From the NCBI GenBank assembly GCA_910585435.1, contig CAJUEJ010000001.1:80905-144904 (forward strand): a stretch of DNA of 64,000 nt, in the 5' to 3' direction. A program made the translations under genes and the position numbers. Under the pieces are notes generated by a model that did no database searches, was not told the DNA's origin, and saw only the letters and a program-made list of their open reading frames with translations. Source of the DNA: an uncultured Hungatella sp. GTDB taxonomy: Bacteria > Bacillota > Clostridia > Lachnospirales > Lachnospiraceae. Numbering within the stretch: the first letter of the stretch is position 1; every line of letters starts with the position of its first letter. This document shows positions 7,560 to 16,432 of the stretch, piece after piece.

Positions 7560-8990
7560 ATGAACGATCGATATCAAAGTCCGCTTTCGGAGCGCTACGC
7601 CAGCAAGGAGATGCAGTATATTTTTTCTCCGGACAAGAAATTTTGTACCTGGAGAAAGCTGTGGATTGCTTTGGCGGAGACGGAAAAGGAGCTGGGGCTT
7701 GCCATTACCCAGGAACAGATTGACGAGCTTAAAAAGTTTCAGGATGACATCAATTATGAGGTGGCAAAGGAGAGGGAACGCCTGGTGCGCCATGACGTTA
7801 TGTCTCACGTGTATGCCTACGGGCAGCAGTGTCCAAAGGCAAAGGGGATCATCCATCTGGGAGCCACTTCCTGCTATGTAGGGGACAACACAGATATTAT
7901 TATTATGACCGAGGCCCTGAGGCTGGTGAGAAAGAAGCTTATAAATGTGCTGGCCGCTCTGGCGGATTTTGCGGATAAATATAAGAATCAGCCTACGCTG
8001 GCATTTACCCATTTCCAGCCGGCCCAGCCTACGACGGTAGGGAAAAGGGCTGCTCTCTGGATGCAGGAGCTGTGCCTGGATCTGGAGGATCTGGATCATG
8101 TGCTGGCGGGGATGAAGCTTTTAGGATCCAAGGGAACCACCGGCACCCAGGCCAGCTTCCTGGAATTGTTTGACGGCGATCATGACAAATGCCGGAAGGC
8201 GGATCAGAGGATAGCAGAGAAGATGGGCTTTAAGGAGTGCTATCCGGTGTCCGGCCAGACCTATTCCCGGAAGGTGGATACAAGGGTGGTGAATGTGCTG
8301 GCAGGGATTGCCCAGAGTGCCCATAAATTTTCCAATGACATCCGTCTTCTCCAGCATCTCAAAGAGGTGGAGGAGCCTTTTGAGAAGAATCAGATCGGAT
8401 CTTCTGCCATGGCATACAAGAGAAATCCTATGAGAAGCGAGAGGATTGCGTCTTTAGCTAACTATGTGATGGCGGATGTGATGAATCCCATGCTGGTGGC
8501 CTCAACCCAGTGGTTTGAGAGGACCCTGGACGATTCGGCCAACAAGCGGTTAAGCATTCCGGAAGGGTTCCTGGCAGTGGACGGAATTCTGGATCTGTAT
8601 TTAAACGTGGTGGACGGCCTGGTGGTGTATCCCAAGGTGATTGAGAAGCATTTTATGGCGGAGCTGCCCTTTATGGCTACGGAAAATATTATGATGGATG
8701 CGGTGAAGGCAGGGGGAGACAGGCAGGAGCTTCATGAGAGGATTCGGAAGCTGTCCATGGAGGCAGGAAGGAACGTGAAGGAGAAGGGGCTTGACAACAA
8801 TCTGCTGGAGCTGATTGCCGGGGATCCGGCCTTCGGGCTGACCATGGAGGAGCTGCAGGCAGTGATGGATCCGAAGCGGTACGTGGGAAGAGCGCCTCAG
8901 CAGGTGGATGAGTTTCTGGAAGAAGTAGTCCGTCCTATTCTGGAAGAGAATAAGGAAGTGCTGGGAGTTAAGGCGGAGATTCTGATTTAG
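7560..8990 (+). CDS. purB: adenylosuccinate lyase
   Basis: Cleaves SAICAR to AICAR and adenylosuccinate to AMP, so it serves both purC and purA in this window. Fumarase/aspartase-superfamily signatures are present: GATSCYVGDN, THFQPAQPTTVGKR with the active-site His, and the flexible loop GSSAMAYKRNPMRSE with the catalytic Ser. At 476 residues it belongs to the longer PurB type. The ATG follows a GAAAGGA ribosome site. It is the last gene of the cluster and ends 14 bp before a strong two-way terminator. Confidence 0.97.
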   Translation: MNDRYQSPLSERYASKEMQYIFSPDKKFCTWRKLWIALAETEKELGLAITQEQIDELKKFQDDINYEVAKERERLVRHDVMSHVYAYGQQCPKAKGIIHLGATSCYVGDNTDIIIMTEALRLVRKKLINVLAALADFADKYKNQPTLAFTHFQPAQPTTVGKRAALWMQELCLDLEDLDHVLAGMKLLGSKGTTGTQASFLELFDGDHDKCRKADQRIAEKMGFKECYPVSGQTYSRKVDTRVVNVLAGIAQSAHKFSNDIRLLQHLKEVEEPFEKNQIGSSAMAYKRNPMRSERIASLANYVMADVMNPMLVASTQWFERTLDDSANKRLSIPEGFLAVDGILDLYLNVVDGLVVYPKVIEKHFMAELPFMATENIMMDAVKAGGDRQELHERIRKLSMEAGRNVKEKGLDNNLLELIAGDPAFGLTMEELQAVMDPKRYVGRAPQQVDEFLEEVVRPILEENKEVLGVKAEILI

Positions 8991-9004
8991 TGTTTTGTGA
9001 AAAG

Positions 9005-9058
9005 AAGCTGTTGCAGATGGCATGACTGTAAGACTGCCATATGCTGCAACAGCTTTTT
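9005..9058. terminator. two-way terminator between purB and the exchanger gene
   Basis: AAGCTGTTGCAG (9005-9016) pairs perfectly with CTGCAACAGCTT (9044-9055), with an inner ATGGCA/TGCCAT pairing; T5 follows on the plus strand. The genes converge here, so it probably serves both. Confidence 0.88.
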
Positions 9059-9064
9059 GTTTTA

Positions 9065-10036
9065 TTATGACATGGTAAACTGAAGGACGCAGAAGGAGGC
9101 GTAGACAAGCAAAAGCACGATTCCCTGTATCCGTGACAGCTTGCCCCGGATTAAGGCAGGGAGTGTTAAAAAGGCCATAACAAACAGCATAACCGGAATA
9201 TCCAAAACCAGGGAGGCATTTTTTCCTGCAATGGAAGCGCTCTGAGGAATGCAAAAGGGAGCCAGGGTAGCGGATACGCCGCTTACAAGCACCAGGTTAA
9301 ACAGGTTGGCGCCGATGACATTTCCCAGGGAGAGGGCTCCGTGGCCTTTGGCAAGGGAGGTAATGGCAGTGACCAGCTCCGGAAGGGAGGTTCCCAGGGC
9401 TACGAAGGTCAGGGCGATAACAGATTCAGGGACGCCCAGAGCCTGTGCAATGAGAGTTCCGTTGTTCACCAGCAGGTCAGCGCCGATGGCGATGAGAACG
9501 GCACCGATTACAAGGAGCAGCAGATCTTTAGACATAGGAGTTTTTTCCTGGGCAGTTACCTCCTCAAGCTCTTCTGGCTGGGGAGTATTTTTCATCTGAA
9601 GGACCGTGTAGGTCATATAGATGAGGAAGACAGCTAAAAGAAGAAGTCCTGTAATCCGGCTGAAGTATCCTGAGGTATAGGCGATACCTACATAGAAGGC
9701 TGCGGAAAGGAAAAAGAAGATCACCGGCGTTTTTAAGGTGTGGCGCTGGATGGCACCTGGCTTCACGGCGATGGTTATGGCGGCGATCAGGGATGTGTTG
9801 CAGATGATGGAACCGATGGCATTGCCGTAGGCGATCTCGCCGTGGCCGCTTAAGGCGGAGGTGGCGGATACCATCACTTCCGGCAGGGTAGTACCGATGG
9901 ACACCACGGTGGCGCCGATTAAAATCTCCGGAAGATGGAACCTGTGGGCAATACCTGTGGCTCCGTCTACGAACCAGTCTCCTCCCTTGATGAGAAACAG
10001 AAGGCCTAAAAGAAACAGCAGTGTTGGAATGAACAT
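9065..10036 (-). CDS. Ca2+/cation antiporter, CaCA (YrbG) family
   Basis: An inner-membrane exchanger of 323 residues with about ten hydrophobic segments arranged as an inverted repeat. The two alpha-repeats are clear: GATVVSIGTTLPEVMVSA with GNAIGSIICNT, and ALTFVALGTSLPELVTAI with GNVIGANLFNL. These acidic motifs bind the transported cation. The ATG has GAGAGGAG 9 bases upstream. It is transcribed alone towards purB, from a promoter and long leader holding a yybP-ykoY-type riboswitch. That pairing suggests export or balance of Mn2+ as well as Ca2+; substrate specificity is inferred from the riboswitch. Confidence 0.94.
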   Translation of the reverse strand: MFIPTLLFLLGLLFLIKGGDWFVDGATGIAHRFHLPEILIGATVVSIGTTLPEVMVSATSALSGHGEIAYGNAIGSIICNTSLIAAITIAVKPGAIQRHTLKTPVIFFFLSAAFYVGIAYTSGYFSRITGLLLLAVFLIYMTYTVLQMKNTPQPEELEEVTAQEKTPMSKDLLLLVIGAVLIAIGADLLVNNGTLIAQALGVPESVIALTFVALGTSLPELVTAITSLAKGHGALSLGNVIGANLFNLVLVSGVSATLAPFCIPQSASIAGKNASLVLDIPVMLFVMAFLTLPALIRGKLSRIQGIVLLLVYASFCVLQFTMS

Positions 10037-10193
10037 GATACATATCTCCTCTCGTATTTTTTATCTGTCGGCGAAGGGGCTTTTGTTGCTGTCGGGAAAC
10101 AAAGGGCCGCCCCACCGGAATGAAGGAGTCCAAATTATTGGCCTCCAACAGCAGTATGGCCCAAGTATAGTTGTCAAACCATACTTGAGCCAC

Positions 10194-10236
10194 AAAAAAA
10201 GACCCTATGTATAACCTGACAGTTATGCATGAGTCT
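10194..10236 (-). terminator. expression-platform terminator of the riboswitch
   Basis: On the minus strand, AGACTCATGCATAAC pairs with GTTATACATAGGGTCT (plus-strand 10200-10236), and seven T residues follow (complement of 10194-10200). The 5' arm overlaps the 3' side of aptamer helix P1 (10229-10233), so the two structures exclude each other. Confidence 0.8.
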
Positions 10237-10320
10237 CGTAATTTAAAGCAAGCCAGACTGTATCAGCCGAGATTGTTGACTTGCTGCGCACAGACAATCG
10301 TACGTTTACTACTCCCTCAC
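10229..10320 (-). ncRNA. yybP-ykoY (Mn2+) riboswitch aptamer
   Basis: Read on the minus strand, GTGAG (P1 5' side, 10320-10316) is followed directly by the conserved loop GGGAGTAG; the other end carries ACGAGA followed by CTCAT (P1 3' side, 10233-10229). Between them, AGCAAG pairs with CTTGCT. The two conserved loop segments at the P1 junction are the metal-sensing parts of this class. It lies in the leader of a cation exchanger, the class's known context, and a terminator follows. Seen: motif and pairing; class known to sense Mn2+; regulation of this gene inferred. Confidence 0.82.
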
Positions 10321-10382
10321 GGAGACATACCGGGAAAGCATCAGAACCGTGTGTTTATAACGGCTGGCTTTCATTTTTATTT

Positions 10383-10411
10383 ATCATAGCGTAAAAGAGG
10401 GTGGTTGTCAA
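10383..10411 (-). promoter_or_regulatory. promoter of the riboswitch-exchanger transcript
   Basis: On the minus strand, TTGACA (10411-10406), 17-bp spacer, TATGAT (10388-10383). It places the start near 10376 and gives a leader of about 340 nt containing aptamer, terminator and a further hairpin (GGCTCAAGTATGG region, about 10159-10192). Confidence 0.8.
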
Positions 10412-10571
10412 TGGGGAATTTTTAATGAAGTTTTTGTAATAGTTTAGATTTAGTTTATAGTAAATCCGTTTTTTGTGTGTTATACTGTGTTCATCTTAAA
10501 ATCTAGATTTCCGGTGAGTTCTCACCATACATTCCGGATTTGAAAAATCTTATTTATGGAGGAAACAGCCT

Positions 10572-11687
10572 ATGGCGCAAAGAAATGAAAGAACCGGCAT
10601 AACAGGAGCGCAGGAGTTAGACACAGGGCATGTAAGACAAAACGATGGACAGCGTGAAGAAGCTTTGACCGGATTTCAGGAAGAAGAACAGGTGATTGGA
10701 TTTCTAAGGCGATCACCGATTCTTTACAGCCGTTATCAGGGGCTGAATAAAGAGTGGAGAAAACGTTTTCTGGATTTCTGCCAGGGCAAGAAGTCTCTTC
10801 CCCTCACATATGACCCGTTTTTCAAATGGATATTCCATCCTGATATTCATCCGAACCGCCTGTCCCATTTTATATCATGCATGCTAGGAATCACGGTCAG
10901 GGTGCTTAATGTGCTTCCCTCAGAGGACAGTGCTTTGATTGGAGGGACGCTTTTGATTATGGAGCTTTTAGGCCAGTTGGAGGATGGCTCACTGGTGAAT
11001 GTGGAGATTCAGAAACAGGGCTATGCCTTTCCGGCGGAGCGGATTTCCTGTTATGGGGCGGATCTGCTTATGCGTCAGTATGCCAGGGTTAAAGGTGTGA
11101 GAGGGCGAGACTTTACATATCGCGATATTAAGAAGGTCTATGTGATTGTGATATTTGAAAAAAGCACCAGGGAGTTCCACAATGTATCCACAGCATATCT
11201 CTATCATGGAAAGACAGTATTCGATACAGGGCTGCATATGGAGTTTTTGCAGGAATATACGCTGGCGGCACTTGACGTATTTAAGACTTTCCGTTATCCT
11301 AAAAAGAAAAGCGAACAGACAGCATGGTTGTCGCTGTTAACCACAGAGGATTTAGAAGAAGCCCAAAAAGTTATAGGAGAGTATCCATGGCTTGAGGAAA
11401 TCTATGAGGAGATAGCCATGCTCCGCCAGAAGCCGGAGGAGGTGCTGGGGATGTTTTCAGAGGCGTTGAGGATACTGGATGAGAATACGTTAAAGTATAT
11501 GATAGAGGAGCTTCAGAAGGAGGTGGAGGAGAAAGAAGGGATGCTTGAGGCAGCAGTAGGAGAAAAGGAGAGCATACTTGCCCAGCTTGCTCAAAAGGAT
11601 GCCATACTTGAGGCAAAAGAGAAGGAAAATATGGAGCTGAAAAATTTGCTGAAGCAATACAAGGGAATGCAAAACTCTGTGATATGA
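10572..11687 (+). CDS. PD-(D/E)XK nuclease-family transposase-like protein (Rpn type)
   Basis: A 371-residue member of the widespread family annotated as PD-(D/E)XK nuclease family transposase, related to recombination-promoting Rpn nucleases. Signatures: TYDPFFKWIFHPDIHPNRLSHFISCML near residues 77-103, and the catalytic core NVEIQK near 145-150 (E-x-Q version of the D/ExK motif). The last 60 residues form a coiled coil (repeated Glu/Lys/Leu heptads). No terminal inverted repeats or target duplications were seen around it, so mobility is not shown. Clean ribosome site TGGAGGA. Function in the cell is uncertain. Confidence 0.85.
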   Translation: MAQRNERTGITGAQELDTGHVRQNDGQREEALTGFQEEEQVIGFLRRSPILYSRYQGLNKEWRKRFLDFCQGKKSLPLTYDPFFKWIFHPDIHPNRLSHFISCMLGITVRVLNVLPSEDSALIGGTLLIMELLGQLEDGSLVNVEIQKQGYAFPAERISCYGADLLMRQYARVKGVRGRDFTYRDIKKVYVIVIFEKSTREFHNVSTAYLYHGKTVFDTGLHMEFLQEYTLAALDVFKTFRYPKKKSEQTAWLSLLTTEDLEEAQKVIGEYPWLEEIYEEIAMLRQKPEEVLGMFSEALRILDENTLKYMIEELQKEVEEKEGMLEAAVGEKESILAQLAQKDAILEAKEKENMELKNLLKQYKGMQNSVI

Positions 11688-11812
11688 TATTTTCCAAATA
11701 CATAAGTGCAGGTTATAAGAACCATAATAAATTTTGACTTTACTTATGGCTGCTTTTTGTGTATTCTAGTACTGTTGTTTAAAAATCGTGATTCAAAGGA
11801 GGATTCGGACAA

Positions 11813-13096
11813 ATGGTAAGAGCTATTGTAGGTGCTAACTGGGGTGACGAAGGAAAAGGAAAAATCACGGATATGCTGGCAAAGGAATCGGATATTATCA
11901 TCCGTTTTCAGGGCGGCAGCAACGCAGGGCATACGATTGTCAATGACTATGGGAAATTTGCGCTCCATCTTCTGCCGTCAGGTGTATTTTACGGCCATAC
12001 CACCAGCATTATCGGCAACGGGGTGGCACTGAACATCCCCTATCTGGTAAATGAAATCAAGGCATTGACAGACAGAGGGGTGCCAAAGCCTAAGATTCTG
12101 GTTTCTGACAGGGCCCAGATTCTGATGCCTTATCATGTGCTGTTTGATGCGTACGAGGAGGAGCGTTTAGGCAATAAGTCTTTCGGCTCTACGAAATCAG
12201 GCATCGCTCCTTTTTATTCCGATAAATATGCTAAGATTGGTTTTCAGGTAAGCGAGCTTTTTGATGACGATACGCTGAGGGAGAAATCAGTAAGAGTCTG
12301 TGAGCTGAAAAATGTATTGCTTAAGCATCTGTATCACAAGCCGTTGCTGGATCCGGATGAGCTTTACAGGACTCTTCAAGAATACAGAGATATGGTAAAG
12401 CCTTATGTGTGCGATGTGTCCGCCTATCTCTATGAGGCCATCCGGGAAGGCAAGAATATCCTTCTGGAAGGCCAGCTGGGATCTTTAAAGGATCCAGACC
12501 ACGGGATTTATCCCATGGTAACCTCGTCCTCCACCCTGGCGGCTTACGGTGCCGTAGGGGCAGGAATCCCTCCCTATGAAATCAAAAATATTACTACGGT
12601 TGTAAAGGCTTATTCCAGCTCTGTGGGAGCAGGGGCATTTGTCAGTGAATTGTCGGGAGAAGAAGGGGATGAGCTGAGACGGCGGGGAGGAGACGGCGGA
12701 GAGTTCGGGGCAACCACAGGCCGTCCAAGGCGCGTGGGCTGGTTTGATGCAGTGGCCAGCCGCTATGGATGCCGGATTCAGGGAACCACGGAAGTGGCTT
12801 TAACGGTTCTGGATGTATTGGGATATCTGGATCAGATTCCGGTGTGTACCGGGTACGAGATCGACGGAGTTGTCACCAGGGATTTCCCAAACACGGTGAA
12901 GCTTGAGAGGGCAAAACCTGTACTTACCAGGCTTCCCGGATGGAAATGTGATATCCGGGGGATTAAAAAGTATGAAGATCTGCCCGGGGCATGCAGGGAT
13001 TATATAGAATTTATTGAAAAAGAGATAGGGTGCCCCATTACCATGGTATCCAACGGGCCGGGGAGACAGGATATTATTTACCGGAACGTAAAATAA
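11813..13096 (+). CDS. purA: adenylosuccinate synthetase
   Basis: GTP-dependent condensation of IMP with aspartate, the first step from IMP to AMP. The start GANWGDEGKGKITD is the GTP-binding loop with its catalytic Asp; GGSNAGHTIV carries the catalytic His; EGQLGSLKDPDHGIYPMVTSS and TTGRPRRVGWFD are the IMP and aspartate-binding stretches. 427 residues is normal. Ribosome site CAAAGGAGG. It stands alone, 2.8 kb away from purB and separated from it by the exchanger and nuclease genes. Confidence 0.97.
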   Translation: MVRAIVGANWGDEGKGKITDMLAKESDIIIRFQGGSNAGHTIVNDYGKFALHLLPSGVFYGHTTSIIGNGVALNIPYLVNEIKALTDRGVPKPKILVSDRAQILMPYHVLFDAYEEERLGNKSFGSTKSGIAPFYSDKYAKIGFQVSELFDDDTLREKSVRVCELKNVLLKHLYHKPLLDPDELYRTLQEYRDMVKPYVCDVSAYLYEAIREGKNILLEGQLGSLKDPDHGIYPMVTSSSTLAAYGAVGAGIPPYEIKNITTVVKAYSSSVGAGAFVSELSGEEGDELRRRGGDGGEFGATTGRPRRVGWFDAVASRYGCRIQGTTEVALTVLDVLGYLDQIPVCTGYEIDGVVTRDFPNTVKLERAKPVLTRLPGWKCDIRGIKKYEDLPGACRDYIEFIEKEIGCPITMVSNGPGRQDIIYRNVK

Positions 13097-13120
13097 ATGG
13101 TAAGGATCCGTTTATTTTTT
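13091..13120. terminator. terminator between purA and a minus-strand gene
   Basis: AAATAAATGG (13091-13100) pairs with CCGTTTATTT (13108-13117, one mismatch), followed by a T-run. The stem overlaps the purA stop codon and the 3' end of the convergent small gene. Confidence 0.55.
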
Positions 13121-13315
13121 ATCCCGCCGTTTCAGGACCTTTACAATCACCATATAGGCATAGATGACTGTGGGGATCACGATGGTGCAAAACAGCGCGG
13201 CCATAAGGCAGCTTCTGGCAAAGGAGCTGTCTAAAAAGGCCAGGATAATGGTTGCCCCATATAAAATTCCAATCAGTCCTAATGCCAGTATGGCACCGAT
13301 TCGTTTTTTTGACAT
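13112..13315 (-). CDS. small membrane protein with two transmembrane helices
   Basis: Unrecognised 67-residue protein. Residues about 5-27 and 33-57 are strongly hydrophobic, joined by a short DSSFAR loop, and the C-terminus is a positive KVLKRRDKK tail, predicting both ends inside the cell. The ATG is preceded by AGAGGA with suitable spacing. It ends at the purA terminator; the ABC-F gene lies upstream on the same strand, 137 bp away, with a dispersed repeat between them. Role unknown. Confidence 0.65.
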   Translation of the reverse strand: MSKKRIGAILALGLIGILYGATIILAFLDSSFARSCLMAALFCTIVIPTVIYAYMVIVKVLKRRDKK

Positions 13316-13368
13316 GGACAGTCCTCTTTTCTCTTGCTATGTACATCGGAATCTTTCCTGCACCTGAC

Positions 13369-13416
13369 AAAAATCATCTCACAAAATCAGGCACAGGGAG
13401 ACTCCGGGGGTACATT
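13369..13416 (+). repeat. dispersed intergenic repeat, copy A
   Basis: A 48-bp stretch with the core TCAGGCACAGGGAGACTCCG. It closely matches 23434-23482 (opposite strand) and 40412-40447, and partly 56374-56402. It lies between two minus-strand genes. Confidence 0.7.
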
Positions 13417-13452
13417 GATTTTTTGGGCGGCCCGGTTTACGGACGCCTTTGT

Positions 13453-15438
13453 TTATTTCTGGCTTTCTTCTGCCAGGGTCTCCCATTGTTCATACAGCGC
13501 GGCCAGCTTTTGGGCGATGGATTCTTTTTCTCTGTGAAACTCCATCAGTTTTTCCACACAGGAAGCGATCTCCGGCTGCATCAGCTGCCGGTCAATCTCC
13601 TGGTCTCTCAGCTCCAGGGAGGCGATCTCCTCCTCCGTCTTTTTCAGCTCATTCTGTTTTTTTCGTATGCGGGCCTGCTCTTCCTTGCGGTTTTTCCAGT
13701 CCTGTTTGCCGCCGGACATACCAGGCACAGAGGAGGAGGGCTGGGAGCCGGCTGAGGCGGGAGCCTGCTCTAAAACGGTTCTGCCGGCGGTTTTTCCATC
13801 CTCATTTTTGCTGCCTGCGTACAGGCTGTTCATTAAATCCCGTTTCTCCATGTAGTAATCATAATTTCCGATATAATTAATAAAGGTCTCTCCCGTTAAT
13901 TCCAGAATCCGGGTGGCGGTTTTGTTGATAAAATACCGGTCGTGAGAAACGTACAGTACGGTTCCTGTATATTGATTTAAGGCATCCTCCAGTATCTCCT
14001 TGGAGGTGATATCCAGATGGTTGGTAGGCTCGTCCAGAATGAGGAAATTGGCGTTCCCCAGCATCAGCTTTGCCAGGGACACGCGGCCCCTTTCCCCGCC
14101 GCTTAAGTCCTGGATACGCTTGAATACATCGTCTCCCGTAAAGAGAAAGGCAGCCAGCACACTGCGCACCCTGGTGTTGTTCAGCCCGGGATAGGCGTCC
14201 TGCAGCTCGTCAAACAGTGTTTTTTCCATGTGCAGCACCTGGTGCTCCTGGTCGTAATATCCGATATGGACCTTGGCGCCCAGGGTGATCTCCCCGGAGT
14301 CTGCAGGAAGCATCTGGTTAATGATCTTTAAGAGAGTTGTTTTGCCGGTACCGTTGTTGCCGATGACAGCCACCCGTTCTCCTCTCTGGATGTCAATATC
14401 CACATGGGAAAACAGATGGTTGCTGCCAAAGGATTTGCCCAGATCCCGAACTGTGAGGACATCATTTCCGCTGACGATATTGGGCTCCAGCCGTATTTTC
14501 ATCTCATCGTCAATTTCCACCGGCTTGTCCAGGACTTCGATTTTGGCCAGCATTTTCTCCCGGCTTTCCGCCCGCTTGATGGCTTTCTCACGGTTAAAGG
14601 ATTTAAGCTTTGCGATGACTTCCTCCTGATGGCGGATTTCCTGCTGCTGGTTTAAGTAGGCTTTCATCTGGGCATCCCGGAGCATGGCCCGCTTCTGGCT
14701 GTAAGCCGTGTAATTTCCCTGGAATACGGAACCTACCCCACAGTCCAGCTCAATAATCTTGGTTACCACCCGGTCCAGAAAATAGCGGTCGTGGGCTACG
14801 ATAATCACGGCCCCTTTGTAGTTTAAAAGATAGGTCTCCAGCCAGGAGATGGACTCCATGTCCAGATGGTTGGTAGGCTCGTCTAACAGAATGATATCCG
14901 GCCTGGACAGGAGAAGCTTTCCTAAGGATACCCGGGTTTTCTGGCCTCCGGACAGAGTGGAGATTTCTTTGGAGAATTCTTCCTCTGAGAACCCAAGGCC
15001 TTTTAGGACGCCTGCGATCTCGCTTTTGTAGCTGTATCCGTCTGCCAGCTCGAATTCGTGGTTGAGGCGGGAGTAGGTCTCAAGCATCTGCTCCAGCTCC
15101 GTGCCGTCTGCGTGTTTCATATCTATTTCCAGGGTCCGTATCTGCTCCTCCAGGCAGATAACAGGCCGTTTTACTTCCAGAAGCTCTTCGTAGATGGTCC
15201 TGTGGCTGGTTAAATCCTGGTGCTGGGCCAGGTATCCAAGGGTTTTGCCTTTTGCCAGGACGGCATCCCCTTCGTCTGCGAGAAGCTCTCCCACGATGAT
15301 TTTAAGCAGAGTGGATTTCCCGGCTCCGTTGATGCCCACAATGGCGGCTTTCTCATAGTCTTCTATATGAAAAGAAATATCGTTTAATATAACATCAGTC
15401 CCGAAGGCTTTGCTGATGTGGCTGCAAGATAAAATCAT
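13453..15438 (-). CDS. ABC-F family ATPase
   Basis: A soluble protein of 661 residues with two ABC ATPase domains and no membrane segment, the ABC-F layout of ribosome-acting translation or antibiotic-resistance factors. First domain: Walker A GINGAGKST, signature LSGGQKTRVSLGKLLL, Walker B IILLDEPTNHLD; second: GNNGTGKTT, LSGGERGRVSLAKLML, LILDEPTNHLD. A charged linker joins them, and a C-terminal extension (residues about 540-661) is Glu/Lys-rich coiled coil. The frame is open 48 codons further upstream, but ATG 15438 has AGGAGG 5 bases ahead. The Uup/YdiF-like subgroup is likeliest; whether it is housekeeping or protective cannot be told. Confidence 0.94.
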   Translation of the reverse strand: MILSCSHISKAFGTDVILNDISFHIEDYEKAAIVGINGAGKSTLLKIIVGELLADEGDAVLAKGKTLGYLAQHQDLTSHRTIYEELLEVKRPVICLEEQIRTLEIDMKHADGTELEQMLETYSRLNHEFELADGYSYKSEIAGVLKGLGFSEEEFSKEISTLSGGQKTRVSLGKLLLSRPDIILLDEPTNHLDMESISWLETYLLNYKGAVIIVAHDRYFLDRVVTKIIELDCGVGSVFQGNYTAYSQKRAMLRDAQMKAYLNQQQEIRHQEEVIAKLKSFNREKAIKRAESREKMLAKIEVLDKPVEIDDEMKIRLEPNIVSGNDVLTVRDLGKSFGSNHLFSHVDIDIQRGERVAVIGNNGTGKTTLLKIINQMLPADSGEITLGAKVHIGYYDQEHQVLHMEKTLFDELQDAYPGLNNTRVRSVLAAFLFTGDDVFKRIQDLSGGERGRVSLAKLMLGNANFLILDEPTNHLDITSKEILEDALNQYTGTVLYVSHDRYFINKTATRILELTGETFINYIGNYDYYMEKRDLMNSLYAGSKNEDGKTAGRTVLEQAPASAGSQPSSSVPGMSGGKQDWKNRKEEQARIRKKQNELKKTEEEIASLELRDQEIDRQLMQPEIASCVEKLMEFHREKESIAQKLAALYEQWETLAEESQK

Positions 15439-15660
15439 ATTGTCCTCCTGTACATCTGTAGGGCGGGGGCGGCCGCCTGGCAGGCTCCGTTTTCCATTCC
15501 GGGGGGAGCCGACCGAATAGTAAGTAAACCGATGCCGCACCAACCACCTTATGAAAGCCGATTGACACCGGCTTAGTTGCACACAGAATACAAAAAATGC
15601 ATTCTGGCGCGTCGTACGGTCAGCGCAGCAAGTGCGCAGACCTACTGGAAGAATTCGACA
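15439..15660 (-). promoter_or_regulatory. long structured leader of the ABC-F gene
   Basis: About 220 nt separate the predicted transcript start from the ABC-F start codon. Hairpins visible on the minus strand include GGTCTGCGCA with TGCGCTGACC, AGAATGCA with GTATTCT around a T-run, and AAGCCG with CGGCTT. ABC-F genes often have leaders with attenuation by ribosome-targeting drugs; here only the structures are seen. Confidence 0.4.
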
Positions 15661-15667
15661 CTTTCAC

Positions 15668-15696
15668 AGTATAATATATTTTTGGAAAAGTTGCAA
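15668..15696 (-). promoter_or_regulatory. promoter of the ABC-F gene
   Basis: Minus strand: TTGCAA (15696-15691), 17-bp spacer, TATACT (15673-15668). It diverges from the rex promoter only 19 bp away. Confidence 0.6.
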
Positions 15697-15714
15697 TCCG
15701 GGATTGCGTTTGAT

Positions 15715-15743
15715 TTGACATAGAATTGGCAAACAGGTATAAT
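15715..15743 (+). promoter_or_regulatory. rex promoter
   Basis: TTGACA (15715-15720), 17-bp spacer, TATAAT (15738-15743); perfect boxes. It probably drives rex-acpS-nnr-alr. Confidence 0.88.
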
Positions 15744-15775
15744 AGAAAGAGTTTATTAGAAAAGGGGTAGCATTT

Positions 15776-16432
15776 GTGGAACAAAAGGAAATATCGAAAG
15801 CTGTGATAACCAGACTGCCCAGATATTATCGGTATCTGGGAGAATTGCTTGAGGATGGCGTGGAGAGGATTTCTTCCAGTGAGTTAAGCACCAGGATGAA
15901 AGTGACAGCTTCTCAGATTCGCCAGGACTTAAATAAATTCGGAGGGTTCGGACAGCAGGGATATGGATACAATGTCCGGTATCTGTATGCGGAGATTGGA
16001 AAAATATTGGGGATTGACAGGCAGCACAATCTGATAATCATCGGGGCGGGGAACCTGGGACAGGCCATCGCCAACTATGCAAACTTTGAGCGGCGGGGAT
16101 TTATCATCAAGGGAATGTTTGATATCAACCCCAGGCTTATCGGACTGGTGGTGCGGGGGATTGAAATCCGCGGTGTGGAGGAGCTTGAAAAGTTTATTGT
16201 GGAGAATGATGTGCAGATTGCCGCACTGACAATCCCCAAGACGAAGGCTCCGGAGATTGCTGACCGTCTGGTAAAGGCGGGAATCAAAGCTATCTGGAAT
16301 TTTGCACATATTGATTTGGCAGTGCCGGATGATGTGGTGGTGGAGAATGTACATCTCTCCGAAAGCCTGATGCGGCTGTCTTACCGGGTGTGCAGTATGC
16401 AGGATGAGAAGGAGAAAAAGAATTCATTATGA
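15776..16432 (+). CDS. rex: redox-sensing transcriptional repressor Rex
   Basis: Senses the NADH/NAD+ ratio and represses fermentation genes in Gram-positive bacteria. The N-terminal winged helix (residues about 5-80, with SSSELSTRMKVTASQIRQDLNKFG and GFGQQGYGY) binds DNA; the Rossmann domain contains GAGNLGQAIANY. 218 residues is normal. The start is GTG at 15776, with AAAGGGG 8 bases upstream. It has a consensus promoter and its stop overlaps the acpS start by 4 bp, so translation is coupled. Confidence 0.96.
   Translation: MEQKEISKAVITRLPRYYRYLGELLEDGVERISSSELSTRMKVTASQIRQDLNKFGGFGQQGYGYNVRYLYAEIGKILGIDRQHNLIIIGAGNLGQAIANYANFERRGFIIKGMFDINPRLIGLVVRGIEIRGVEELEKFIVENDVQIAALTIPKTKAPEIADRLVKAGIKAIWNFAHIDLAVPDDVVVENVHLSESLMRLSYRVCSMQDEKEKKNSL

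Noticed and set aside
10572..11687. Complete insertion sequence around the PD-(D/E)XK transposase-like gene
   Set aside because: No terminal inverted repeats or target duplications were seen at either side.
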